From: Flavobacterium sp. N1736
GTDB lineage: Bacteria > Bacteroidota > Bacteroidia > Flavobacteriales > Flavobacteriaceae
Direction of reading: 5' to 3'
DNA length: 64,000 bases
Assembly (NCBI RefSeq): GCF_025947065.1
Contig: NZ_CP109994.1
Coordinates: 744,001-808,000 of the forward strand
The position numbers and the translations under genes are program-made. Shown here piece by piece: positions 18,095 through 29,200 of this stretch. How positions within the stretch are numbered: position 1 is the first letter of the stretch; every line of letters starts with the position of its first letter. Under the pieces are notes generated by a model. It was not told the origin of the DNA and made no database searches. It saw only the letters and a list, made by a program, of their open reading frames with translations.

Positions 18095-21000
18095 ATGAAA
18101 AAAATCTTTGCATTATTGTTTTGTTTGCTGGCCTTAACCGTGGCTAAGGCGCAAACAACGACTTCGAGTATTAAGGGTATTGTAAAAAGTTCTGGGAATG
18201 AACTATTACCGGGTGCTACTATTTTAGCAGTCCATACTCCAACTGGCGGTAAATATTCAGCTGTTTCCAATGAAGATGGAAGGTTTAATATTTTGAATAT
18301 GAGAATTGGAGGACCTTACAAAATTACTGTAACTTTTGTAGGCTTTCAAAATCAGGAATATAATGACATATATCTTGATCTGGGAAAACCTTTTAATATA
18401 GATGTAATCTTAGCTGATGCAAGCCAGGCTCTGGAAGAAGTAAAGATAGTGGCTAAAGACAAGGTTTTTAAAAGCGGAAAAACAGGTGCTGAAACTACAA
18501 TTGGCAGAAGAGAATTAACTTCATTACCTACCATTTCAAGATCAGCGGAAGATTTTACGCGTTTGGAGCCAACGGCGAGCGGCGGATCTTTTGGAGGAAG
18601 AAATGATCAGTATAATAATTACTCTTTAAATGGTGCGGTATTTAATAATCCGTTTGGGCTGGATGCTGCAACTCCGGGAGGTCAAACAGGTGCTCAGCCT
18701 ATTTCGCTGGATGCGATCGAACAAATTCAGGTGGCAACTGCGCCTTATGATGTTACTTTATCAGGTTTTACGGGCGCTTCTGTAAACGCTGTTACCAAAT
18801 CAGGAACGAATGAGTTTCATGGTACGGCTTATGCTTTTTATAGAAATCAGGATTTGACTGGAAGCAAAATTAAAGGAGAAAAAATATTTGTACCAACATT
18901 AGAACAAACGCAGGCAGGTTTTAGTTTAGGCGCTCCAATTATCAAAGATAAATTATTCATTTTTGGGAATTTTGAAATTGATAAAAGAAGTGATTTGGGA
19001 TCAAATTTCGTAGCCAATAATAATGATGGTGTTACAGGAATCAACGAATCCAGGGTTTTGGAATCTGATTTAATAGCGGTTTCAAATGCTTTGGCAAATT
19101 TAGGATATAATACAGGTGCTTATCAGGGCTTTATTCATGAATCAAATTCAAATAAAGGAATTATTAAAGTGGATTGGAATATAAATGACAATCATAAATT
19201 GGCTGTTATTTATAATTTTCTGGATGCATCAAAAGATAAACCGGCGCACCCAACGGCACTTGGTTTTAGAGGACCAAATGCGTCGATTTTGCAATTTCAA
19301 AATTCAGGTTATCAGATTAATAATAATCTGAGTTCTTTTTTAGTGGAGTTAAATTCAAAATTCAGCGAGAAAGTTTCGAACAAATTTCAGGCAGGATATT
19401 CTCATTTTAATGATTACAGAGTTCCGTTTTCTGTTCCTGCTCCTGTAATTACTATTCAGGATGGAGCGGGTTCTAATTATATTATTGCTGGTCACGAACC
19501 GTTTTCTATCAATAATACTTTAGATCAAAAAGTAATTCAAATCACGAATAATCTAACTTATACAATTGGAAAACATGCTTTTACTTTTGGAGCTTCGTTT
19601 GAAAAATTCGGATTTAAGAATTCATTTAACTTGGCAGGTTATGATAATTTCCGTGCTCCTGCCGATCCAGTTCCTTATTATGGTACTTTTAGGCCGTATG
19701 CAAGTGTAACTGACTTTTTAGCGGATGCAGCTTTACCATTTGCATCTAGTTCTTTGGCTCAAAATCTTCAACATGCACAAGATGTTTTTGATACTAAAAG
19801 TAATTTCGAAGTTGGAACTGATGGCGGATGGAAACTGGCTGAGTTAAACGTAGGTCAGTTAGCATTTTATGGGCAAGACGATATTAGTGTCAGTGATGAT
19901 TTTAAATTATCAATAGGTTTAAGAGTTGATAAGCCTTTGTATTTTAATACGGCAGATTTGATTCAGAAATATATTGACACGGATAATGGCGGTTCTGGAA
20001 GAAATAATGATATTGATTATTTTGATCCGCAAACGGGGCAGGCGGTTAAATTAATTTCTACAGATTTACCAAGTGACAGAATTCTTTGGTCGCCAAGAAT
20101 TGGTTTTAACTGGGATGTAAAAGGCGATGCAACTTCACAATTGCGTGGAGGCTCAGGCGTTTTTACCGGAAGGATTCCGTTTGTATGGTTAGGAAACCAG
20201 GTGAGTGGTGCTGATGACAGTTTCTTTCAGATTATGGATCCGGATTATAAATGGCCTCAGGTATGGAGAACAAGTTTAGGATACGATCACAGATTTGAAA
20301 GTAATTATATTGTTACGCTTGATTTATCGTATAATGAGGATATTAATGCGGTACAGGTTCAAAACTGGGGATTAAAGGATCCAACGGGAACTTTGGCCGG
20401 TGTTGATAACAGAGCAATTTATGTTGCGGCAGATCATGGAGCTAATAATGCGTATGTTATGACAAATTCTGATAAAGGAAGTGCTTTTAATGCATCGGTT
20501 AAAGTGCAAAAAACTTTTGAAAACGGTTTATATGCAAGTGTGGCTTATAATTATCTAAAATCAAAAGATGTAAACTCTATTGAAGCTGAGATTACGGGAG
20601 ATGCTTTTTCTTTTAATCCTGCGTTAGGAAATGTAAACACGGCTGTGCTTTCGAATTCTAAATATGGAGATAATCATCGTTTTATTGGTGTTGCTTCTAA
20701 AAAATGGAAATATGGAAAAGATAAATGGGCTACAACGGTTTCAACTTTCCTTGAATATGCTCAGGGAGGACGTTTTAATTATACGTATGGAGGAGATATT
20801 AACGGAGACGGTTCCAGTGTAAACGATTTGATTTATATCCCTACAACGGCAGAAATTGCTTTAATGAATTTTAGTGCACCGGGACAAGGTGATGCTTTTG
20901 ATAAATTTATTTCTCAGGATAAATATATGAGAGACAGGAGAGGTCAATATGCGGAGCGTTACGGAGCGATTTCGCCGTGGAGAGGAAGATGTGATATTAA

Positions 21001-21271
21001 ATTATTACAGGATTATAATTTCAGGGTTTCATCGGCATCAGAGAAAAAGAACACGATTCAGTTTAGTATTGATATTTTGAATTTTGGTAATTTATTAAAT
21101 TCTGATTGGGGCGTTGTTCAGGTTCCTACGAGTGTACAGCCTATTGGCGTGACTGTTGTTGGAAATACGCCAACATATACCTTTAATAATACCCAGACTA
21201 AAACGTTTAGTTATGACGCCAGTTTAACGTCAAGATGGCAGGCTCAATTTGGTATCAGATACATTTTCTAG
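18095..21271 (+). CDS. Oar-like TonB-dependent outer-membrane receptor with carboxypeptidase-regulatory-like domain
   Basis: 1058 residues. A signal peptide ends at AKAQ; a carboxypeptidase-regulatory-like beta domain follows (SIKGIVKSSGNELLPGATIL, about 24-110), then a plug domain (about 125-235, with GGSFGGRNDQYNNYSLNGAV and VTKSGTNEFHGTAYAFYRNQ) and a long barrel ending in an aromatic C-terminus (FGIRYIF) as needed for barrel assembly. The architecture is that of the Oar/OmpA-related TonB receptors of Bacteroidota, not of a SusC protein, and no SusD gene is next to it. The substrate is unknown. It is monocistronic, with an upstream terminator of the previous operon and its own terminator at 21296. 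Confidence 0.93.
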   Translation: MKKIFALLFCLLALTVAKAQTTTSSIKGIVKSSGNELLPGATILAVHTPTGGKYSAVSNEDGRFNILNMRIGGPYKITVTFVGFQNQEYNDIYLDLGKPFNIDVILADASQALEEVKIVAKDKVFKSGKTGAETTIGRRELTSLPTISRSAEDFTRLEPTASGGSFGGRNDQYNNYSLNGAVFNNPFGLDAATPGGQTGAQPISLDAIEQIQVATAPYDVTLSGFTGASVNAVTKSGTNEFHGTAYAFYRNQDLTGSKIKGEKIFVPTLEQTQAGFSLGAPIIKDKLFIFGNFEIDKRSDLGSNFVANNNDGVTGINESRVLESDLIAVSNALANLGYNTGAYQGFIHESNSNKGIIKVDWNINDNHKLAVIYNFLDASKDKPAHPTALGFRGPNASILQFQNSGYQINNNLSSFLVELNSKFSEKVSNKFQAGYSHFNDYRVPFSVPAPVITIQDGAGSNYIIAGHEPFSINNTLDQKVIQITNNLTYTIGKHAFTFGASFEKFGFKNSFNLAGYDNFRAPADPVPYYGTFRPYASVTDFLADAALPFASSSLAQNLQHAQDVFDTKSNFEVGTDGGWKLAELNVGQLAFYGQDDISVSDDFKLSIGLRVDKPLYFNTADLIQKYIDTDNGGSGRNNDIDYFDPQTGQAVKLISTDLPSDRILWSPRIGFNWDVKGDATSQLRGGSGVFTGRIPFVWLGNQVSGADDSFFQIMDPDYKWPQVWRTSLGYDHRFESNYIVTLDLSYNEDINAVQVQNWGLKDPTGTLAGVDNRAIYVAADHGANNAYVMTNSDKGSAFNASVKVQKTFENGLYASVAYNYLKSKDVNSIEAEITGDAFSFNPALGNVNTAVLSNSKYGDNHRFIGVASKKWKYGKDKWATTVSTFLEYAQGGRFNYTYGGDINGDGSSVNDLIYIPTTAEIALMNFSAPGQGDAFDKFISQDKYMRDRRGQYAERYGAISPWRGRCDIKLLQDYNFRVSSASEKKNTIQFSIDILNFGNLLNSDWGVVQVPTSVQPIGVTVVGNTPTYTFNNTQTKTFSYDASLTSRWQAQFGIRYIF

Positions 21272-21295
21272 TAAAGCAAAAAATGTTATAAATTT

Positions 21296-21321
21296 GCCCT
21301 CGCATTTGCGAGGGCTTTTTT
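21296..21321 (+). terminator. Rho-independent terminator after the TonB-dependent receptor
   Basis: GCCCTCGC, loop ATTT, GCGAGGGC and six T residues. It is the most GC-rich hairpin in its surroundings and lies 24 bp after the receptor stop codon. Confidence 0.92.
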
Positions 21322-21366
21322 ATGGATTAATTCTACGTTTGACCCGTGTAATAGATAAAATTTAAT

Positions 21367-21495
21367 TAAACACATAGAAACATATATTTTATGATTTTGT
21401 AAAAAAAGAAATCAAAAAGAAACTAGTTTCTCACACATAGATATGTGTGTTAATGTAAGTGAAACGCCTTTTTTGAGTCAATAGTTCTATGTGTT
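21367..21495 (+). repeat. MITE-like intergenic repeat, copy B
   Basis: A 129-bp copy in the 296-bp gap after the TonB receptor. The left end TAAACACATAGAAACATA and right end CTATGTGTT are inverted. Internally there are a hairpin AGAAACTAGTTTCT (21418-21431) and a hairpin CACACATA-GA-TATGTGTG (21432-21449), then TGAAACGCCTTTTTTGAGTC. It has the same orientation as copy A and lies opposite to copy C. The rest of the gap shows nothing further. Confidence 0.8.
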
Positions 21496-21567
21496 GAAAA
21501 TAACACCCAACAGATTAAGTTGATAATCTGTATATACTTTTTAAAAAAAGATTAAATCAAAAAAACA

Positions 21568-22041
21568 ATGAAATACGCAAGATTAACAAAAGAGCAATTT
21601 GATGAATTGCATGCAGAATTTGCCAGTTTTTTGGCTACACAGGCAATTGATAAAGCGGAGTGGGATTCTATTAAAGAAAGTAAACCTGAAGTAGCAGAGC
21701 AGGAATTGGATGTTTTTTCAGATTTAATTTGGGAAGGCGTTTTGACAAGGGCGGAATATCTGGAGCATTTTTCTAGAAACCATATATTTTTATTTCAATG
21801 TTTTGAAAAACATGTACAGTCTATCGTATTGAAATCACTGGTTCCGGAAACTGATTTTTTAACTAAAGAGGGGTTGCAATGGTTAAGTGATAACATGTTT
21901 ACTGAAACAATTGAAATGAAAGTAGGTAAAAAAGTATTCACAGAAGACAGAAATGCCTCTATTTTTGAATTAATTCAGCAGGGCGCTTTTTTAAGCGACG
22001 GTCAATTGTTTAAGCAAATTAACTCGATTATAGAATCATAA
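21568..22041 (+). CDS. Conserved hypothetical protein (DUF6495-like)
   Basis: A 157-residue soluble, acidic, mostly helical protein without signal peptide, starting MKYARLTKEQFDELHAEFAS. I recognise the opening and the ELDVFSDLIWEGVLTRAEYL segment as a family restricted to Bacteroidota that I recall as DUF6495; no enzymatic motif stands out. The family name is from memory and should be checked. It is flanked by a MITE-like repeat upstream and a probable terminator downstream, so it is likely transcribed alone. Confidence 0.75.
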   Translation: MKYARLTKEQFDELHAEFASFLATQAIDKAEWDSIKESKPEVAEQELDVFSDLIWEGVLTRAEYLEHFSRNHIFLFQCFEKHVQSIVLKSLVPETDFLTKEGLQWLSDNMFTETIEMKVGKKVFTEDRNASIFELIQQGAFLSDGQLFKQINSIIES

Positions 22042-22063
22042 TCGTCAAATAGCATAATTAAAG

Positions 22064-22100
22064 AGGTAAACGGTTGATGTTAAATTGTTTACCTTTTTTT
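22064..22100 (+). terminator. Probable intrinsic terminator after the DUF6495-like gene
   Basis: AGGTAAAC pairs with GTTTACCT across a 15-base loop and is followed by seven T residues. The loop is longer than in the other terminators here, so confidence is lower. Confidence 0.65.
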
Positions 22101-23274
22101 AGCTTATTTAACGTTTGTTTAAACTTTTATATTTTATTTACCCCGTATTTCTACGTGTTTATTTCGAATTATGCAAAGTTTTATATTTGTATTTATTTCT
22201 GTAAGTTTTACTTTTCAAATTTAATTTTTACCTTGTTTTTCAGTAGGTTACAAAACATAAAAAGTAATTAAAAACTTACATATTAACAGTTTTACAAAAA
22301 AATATGCATTTTTTTGTGATTTTTATAACACTTCATTTTCTATTGTAAAGCTTTGATTTTTAACAAGTTTTGGTGTTTTTTGATTTTATGAATTTTAGCT
22401 ATTTTTAAAATATAGGAATTTTATGTTTGTTTTATATTTTAGTTTTTCTTAATTTTAGTTAAGGAAAAAAGTTAAACAAAATGTTTTTGTACTTTTTTGT
22501 AAAAGACACCAATAACATAATTAAGTTGTTTTATCAAATAATAGTAATTACTGTTTTTGATGTCTGATTAAAGTGAAGATTTTAATAATAACTTAATTCA
22601 TGGCTTATGGAATTGACATTTACTCTCTTTATCAAGTTTGCATTAAGTATTCTTATTATTTTGGCTTTATATCTTATTATTTTGGAAAAAATCAAATTTC
22701 TTCCAAAAGTTAATTTTAATTCAAACGCAAATTTGTCCTATAATTTTAAACATATTATCCACTTTTTATTTCCAAACCCCAGTCGCGGATTTGTTAATAA
22801 GGAGCGTTGTTGCGTTTAATCTTTAAATTTATTTGCTTTTGCAGAAAAAATCATGATTCAATTTTAGAATCTTAATTCTAATAAACAAAGTTATAGATCG
22901 TCTAATCAGCTTTCTATGATATTGAATCATACATTATAATTGTTAATACAAATCCCCCCGTATTATCTAACTAAAATTTTCTTTTATGAAAATTGGTATT
23001 AGTACAAATCACTCCATTTGGAAGTATGATTCAGATCACTATTTCCTAAAATTTTTGAGACATCTTTTATTCGAAGGGATAAAAAATGCGCTTTGGTATA
23101 TTTAAATATACACAATACAACATGATTTTTTTTAAGAAATCTAATTTAGAGTCTTAGGTAGAGGATTTTAAATTTCGGGTTTAACTAATTGATTATTAAC
23201 GTTTTTTATAATTGCTAAGCATACGTGCTTATTGCAACAGGTATTTTATTGTCCATTTTCTAATCTTCCAAATT
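22101..23274. other. Long AT-rich intergenic leader before the giant adhesin gene
   Basis: About 1.2 kb without a convincing gene. A 70-codon frame at 22607-22819 starts with one hydrophobic helix and ends in HFLFPNPSRGFVNKERCCV, but nothing else supports it. Structured spots include an inverted repeat ATGATTCAAT/ATTGAATCAT (22853-22862 and 22921-22930) enclosing TTAGAAT-CTTA-ATTCTAA (22864-22881), and a perfect 16-bp palindrome GTATATTTAAATATAC (23096-23111). No exact TAnnTTTG promoter was found close to the adhesin ATG. This could be a regulatory leader or decayed coding DNA. Confidence 0.5.
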
Positions 23275-26200
23275 ATGAAAAAATTCTTTACTTTTTGTGA
23301 TCTCCTCTTTCAGAAGAGATTTTTTGGATTAGTTTTTTTATTACTTATTGGTAATAATGTAATTGCACAAACTTTTTGCAGACCAGTATCAAACACGAAC
23401 AGTGTTTCTGGTATATGCGTTGGTTCGAGTGTAACTAATCCTACCGCAGCCTACAATAATGACGCAGGCTTAACGACATTTACAACTCTGAGCACAGTCG
23501 TCGGAGTTTTGTGTTCTGCTCAGGAGACTTTGGTTCTCAACCAAACTGCCAGGGCAGGCGATCAGATTGTTTTGTATATAGGTAATGGCGCGGGTTTACT
23601 TAACCTGTCCTTATTATCTTCAGGTACAATTCAGCCTAAATTAAACGGTGCAAATTCAGGAACAGCTTTGGCAATAAACAATCCACTCCTAAATCTGGCA
23701 ATTTTACCGGGAAACACTATTGGCGTATTACGATATACGCTGACTGCTGACACAAATCAGGTTCAAATTCAGCTAGGCGGTCTTGTAAGTGTGCTAACTG
23801 ATTTAAGGGTTTATGATGTTCGTTTAGAATTTGCTCCGCCAACAGTTTCCGGTGGTTTAAATCAAACGATTTGTTCGGGAACTGCAACTACGCTAACTGC
23901 AACTCCGGCTGCAGGAACTACTGTAGCATGGTATAGTTCGCCAACTTCTACAACGCCTTTGGTAACTGCAAATTCGTATACTACGCCAACTTTAACTGCT
24001 AATACAACTTATTATATAGGTGTTACCAGAGCGGCTGGTTGTGAAGGAAATGAAAGAGTGCCCGTTGTTATTAATGTATCAAATCCTGTTGCCCCTGCGA
24101 TTAGCACAACCGGCACGGCAATTTGTTCGACCGGTGCAACGCAACAAACTACATTATCAGTAATTAATCCTATTCCGGGAACTACTTATAATTGGTATAA
24201 TGTAGCTGTAGGAGGTGTGGCATTATCTTCAGGAACTTCTTATTCTCCAACAGTTCCACTAGGAACTACCAGTTTTTATGTAGAAGCTGCAATAGGTAGC
24301 TGTTTGAGTCCTGCAAGAACTCAGGTCGATGTAATTTCGAATGCTGTTCCTGCTGTTCCAACAGTTTTAACGCAAAGTGTTACTATTCAATCAGGACAAA
24401 ATGCTATTTTAAATGCTGCAACTTCTCAAGCGGGAGTTACCTTAAATTGGTATGATGTTGCAACTGGCGGAACTGCACTTGCTTTAAACACCACAACATA
24501 TACAACTCCGGTTTTAACGGCTACAAAAACTTTTTATGTAGAGGCTCAAAGCGCCGTAGGAAACTGTGTAAGCGCAACAAGAGTTCCGGTAACAGTAACT
24601 GTAATTCCATCAGCTTTAGGCGGTTGTTTAGAAGCCGGAAGTCAGCAAACACTTCAAAATGGTTTGTGTTTATTATGCAGCAGCACGAATCCGAATAATT
24701 CTGTTGACGGAAATCCTGCTACTTTCGCAAGGCTTACAGTTCCGGTTGGTTTAATAAACGGATGGGTTCAGCAAACTTTACAATTCAATAATCCGGGTAA
24801 AGCTGGCGATATTGTCGATGTAGATTTAGAATTACCGGGCGGTCTTGCCGATGTTCAATTATTAGGTGCTATTAGTTTGGCAACTTATAACGGAGCAACT
24901 TATAATAATGATCGAGTTTTAATTAATAACCCGCTGATAACTTTACAATTACTATCCGGTAATCGTTTTAGAGCGAGTGTAGTGGCAGGTGCTAATTTTG
25001 ATCGTGTTGAAATTCGGTTAGGAGGTTTAGCAACTCTTTTAACAAGCGTAGATATTTATCAGGCAACGTATAGATATAAAGTACCAACTATTACAGGTGA
25101 TACAACAATTTGCAGCGGACAAACCACTACTTTGGTTGCCAATATTGCGGTTGGTGAAACTATTAATTGGTATAACGTGGCTACTGGCGGTGCACCGCTT
25201 GTTAATACGGCATCTTATACAACTCCGGCATTAACGACTCCAACTACTTATTATATAGAAATAGCCAGAAATGGTTGTGTTAATAGTGTGCGTTTTCCGG
25301 TATCAATATTAATTGATAATCCTGTGGCTCCGGTTATCTCGACAGCCGGAACAGTAATTTGTAGCGGTCAAACCACGACATTAAATGTAGATACGCCAAT
25401 TGTAGGTTCTGTATATACTTGGTATGATGCAGCTTCGGGCGGAAATTTATTATTTACAGGAAATTCTTTTGTTACACCAAATTTAACGGCAAATACAACT
25501 TATTATGTTGAAGCGGGAATTGGAAGCTGTACAAGTGCAGCACGTACTGCGGTAACGGTAACAGTTAATCCATTGCCTGTGGCTCCGGTTGCGGCATCAT
25601 CAAATGTGGTAATACAATCCGGGCAAAGTGTTGTTTTGCAAGTATCAAGTCCGGATTCTAATGTTACATTCGATTGGTATACTGTACTAACAGGCGGGGC
25701 GGCAGTTGCAACGGCTACAACTACGTACACAACTCCGGTATTAACGGCAAATCAAACGTATTATGTTACGGCAAGAAATACAACAACCGGCTGTACAAGT
25801 AGTGCAAGAACCGCAATTAATGTAATAATAAGCAATACAATAAGTTCTTGTTTGCAGGTAAATGCTCAGGCAACTTCTAAAGGAGGACTTACAGGATGTT
25901 TATTATGCGGATCTTCAAATGAAGGAAATTCTATAGACGCCAATCCTGCAACAGCGGCAAATCTTACAGTTATTGCTGGTTTAGTAAATGATTACATACA
26001 GCAAATGCTGACATTTTCTACTCCGGGACATGCAGGTGATATTATAGATGTTGAATTAGGAATACCTGCCGGAATTGTAAATGTAACGGCTCTTTCTTAT
26101 ATTAGTTTAAGAAGCTATAATGGTTTAACTCCAAATGGTGATCAGACAAATATCGGAGCTTTGGTTGATATTCAGCTATTATCATCTACCCGTTTAAAAG

Positions 26201-29200
26201 CTAGTTTTGTAGCAGCTGGACCTTTTACGGCTGTCGAAGTTAGATTAGGAGGCGTGGCTACTGTAGCAACAAGTTTAGATATTTATGGAGCTTCATACCG
26301 ATTTAATAATGCTACAGTTACAGGTACTGCGTCACCAATTTGTAACGGACAGCAAGCTACTTTATTAGCAAGCTCAACTATTCCTGGTGAAACATTTAGC
26401 TGGTATAATGCTGCAAGCGCCGGAACTCAGGTTTCGCCATCGGCATCGTATACTACACCAAATTTAACAGCAACAACAACTTATTATTTAGAAGCAACCC
26501 GTGGCGGAACTTGTATCAACAGTGTTCGTCAGCCGGTAACTGTTACTGTTGCTCCATTTGCAACAGCTGCAGATGTAACAATACCAAGTCCGCAGGAAGC
26601 TACTTGTGCGGGCGGAGTTGTATTATCTCCAACATCACCTTTAGCTGGAGCTCAATTTAGATATTATACAGATCAAAATAAAACACAGGAAATCATTACA
26701 GGATCTACTGTTGCAGCGCAGCCGGGCGTAACTTTTGCTAAAGATGCAACAACGGGCGCATTAACCATTAGTGGTCTTAGCGCCGCGGGAGCGCCTTACA
26801 ATTATTATGTTTCTGTTGTAAATAGTGCTACTTGCGAAAATGATATCAACACATTAAAACAAGTAACGGTTACTTTTCCAACAGTTACGCCTTTAGTAGT
26901 AATTGGTACGCCTTTAACAGGTTGTGGAACTGTAAATTTAGCAAATGCTATTACAGGTTTTGATACAACAGGAAATACAACTTATACGTTTTATGATCCA
27001 TCAAATAATATTTTGCCTGCAAATGCTGCGGCAAATGTAAATACGAGTGGCGTTTACTCAATTCAGGCTCAGGGTAACGGTGTTACATGTCCATCTGTTA
27101 TACTACCAGTAACAGTTACGATTAACCCGTTGCCAAGTTTGACTGTACCGCCTTCGATTTCAGTAAATGTAGGTTCTACGGTAGCTTTAAATGCAACTTC
27201 AAACGGAACATTAGCATGGTTTGATCCGCAAGGAAACGCTTTAACCGGACCTCCGTTTACAACAGGTGTTTTAAATACGCCGGGAGTATATACGTACACA
27301 GTAGTTGCCACGAGCGCTCTTAATTGTACAGTAACCGGAACTGTTTCTGTCAATGTTATAAATCCAAATACGTGTCAATCATTGACAGAAAGAGTTTATG
27401 CAAATGCACAGACTTCAGGTTCAATTATACTAGGAGGTGTAACAAACGGAGGAAATGCTGTTGATGGAAATCCGCAGACATTTTCAACAATTACTACAGG
27501 TTTAGGACTTTTAGGAGTTGGTACTACATGGCAAACTTTAAGCTGGCCTGCAAATATTGCAAAAGGTACTCCGGTAACTATTAAATTAGGATCTGAGTAT
27601 AGTGCAGTTGCGGTAGGGCAAAATCTATCAGTAGTTGGAACTTTAAACGGAGTTGATATTGGACCTTTACAATCTGTTTCAGGATCATTATTAAATTTAT
27701 TATCCGGTGATAATAGTTTCGAATATACTTTTGTTCCGGCAGATGGTACAGGACCACAAGCGTATAACGGAGTTAGAATTCAGTCTGCATCTTTATTAAG
27801 TGTTGCTCAAAACACAAAAGTATTTGATGCGTATTATAACATATCGGTTCCAACCGTAACATGTACACCGGGAGATATTCAGGATGTTTATTATGGCGCT
27901 ACAGATTTAGGTCTTCCAATAGGAGCATTAACGGCTACAGTTGGTGTTGCTGATTCATGGAATGTTGCCGATAATGATATTACAACTTTTGCCACAATGT
28001 ATAGTGGAGTTGGGGCTTTGGCTGCAGCCGATTTAACAGTTGCATTTAAAACACCGGCTATTGCAAGTGATACATTACGAATAGTGGTTTCAAAACCGGG
28101 TGTTTTATTAGATGTAAATTTATTGACAGGATTTACCATTCAGCGTTATTTAGGTAATGTTGCAGTTGGTGCACCTATTCAAAATACAAGTACATTTTTA
28201 AGTTTAAGATTACTACCGGGAAATACAATGTCTATGGTACTTGTATCTTCTCAACCGGAACCTTACGATCGCGTTAGAATTCGTTTTGGAGGAGTTGCCG
28301 GAGTTTTACAATTTCTAAGAGTTCACACGGTTGAACGTGTAGGAAATACTAAAGTTATAGGCGGCGATATTAATAATAAAGTCACGGTTTGTCCGGGAAC
28401 ACCTGTGACATTGCAGATTCCGGCAGATGCCTGTTCAACTTATACCTGGTACGATTCACCAACAGGAGGTTCAGTTGTGGCAACTGGCGTAACGTATACA
28501 GTTCCAAGTACATTAGCGGCAGGAATTTATAAATACTACGTACAGCCTGTTCGTTATGGTTGTGAAACTTTTGCCAGAGGAGAAGTAACAGTTGAGGTTA
28601 GTGGTTCAACTCCAGAAAATGCTTTAACAGATATTACGTTAAACGGAGCTGCAACAACTTCAATTTGTTCTCCAACAGGAACAGTAACTTTAGCAACTAC
28701 AGTAAGCGGAACAGTGCCTTTAACAAACCCAATTTACTACTGGTATAGTTTTGACGGAACAACAAGTCAGTTAATTCCGGGAGAAACCACACCGCAATTA
28801 GTTGTAACTGGTTTGGTTCCGGGAACATATACGTATTATGTTGGAGTTAGCTCAGATGAATTTTGTCAAACTGCAGAAGCAGACAGAAAACATATCACAT
28901 TTACAATATTGCCTCCATCAAATGAAACTGATATTTCAGTAGATGATATAACAGTTTGTCATGATGTAGCTGCGGTATTAACGCCAACAGTAAGCATATT
29001 AACAAATCCGGTATTTACCTGGTATTTGGATAATGCTAAAACACAGCCAATTGCAAACGGAGCTGTAATAAATGGAGCAACTTATACCATTAGTGCAGCC
29101 GGAGTTTTAACAATAACCGGTTTAACACATGCGGTAAGCCCAATTACGTATTATGTTGGAGTTTCAAGTAATACTACTTGCGAAAATATCGCAGGAACAC

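Noticed and set aside
18095..21271. A SusC/SusD-type glycan-uptake locus
   Set aside because: The receptor has Oar-like features, and no SusD-like lipoprotein or glycoside hydrolase is adjacent.
22607..22819. A 70-codon gene with one membrane helix
   Set aside because: No promoter, no recognisable family and composition like the surrounding AT-rich DNA. The FPNPSRGFVN ending is mentioned as a curiosity only.
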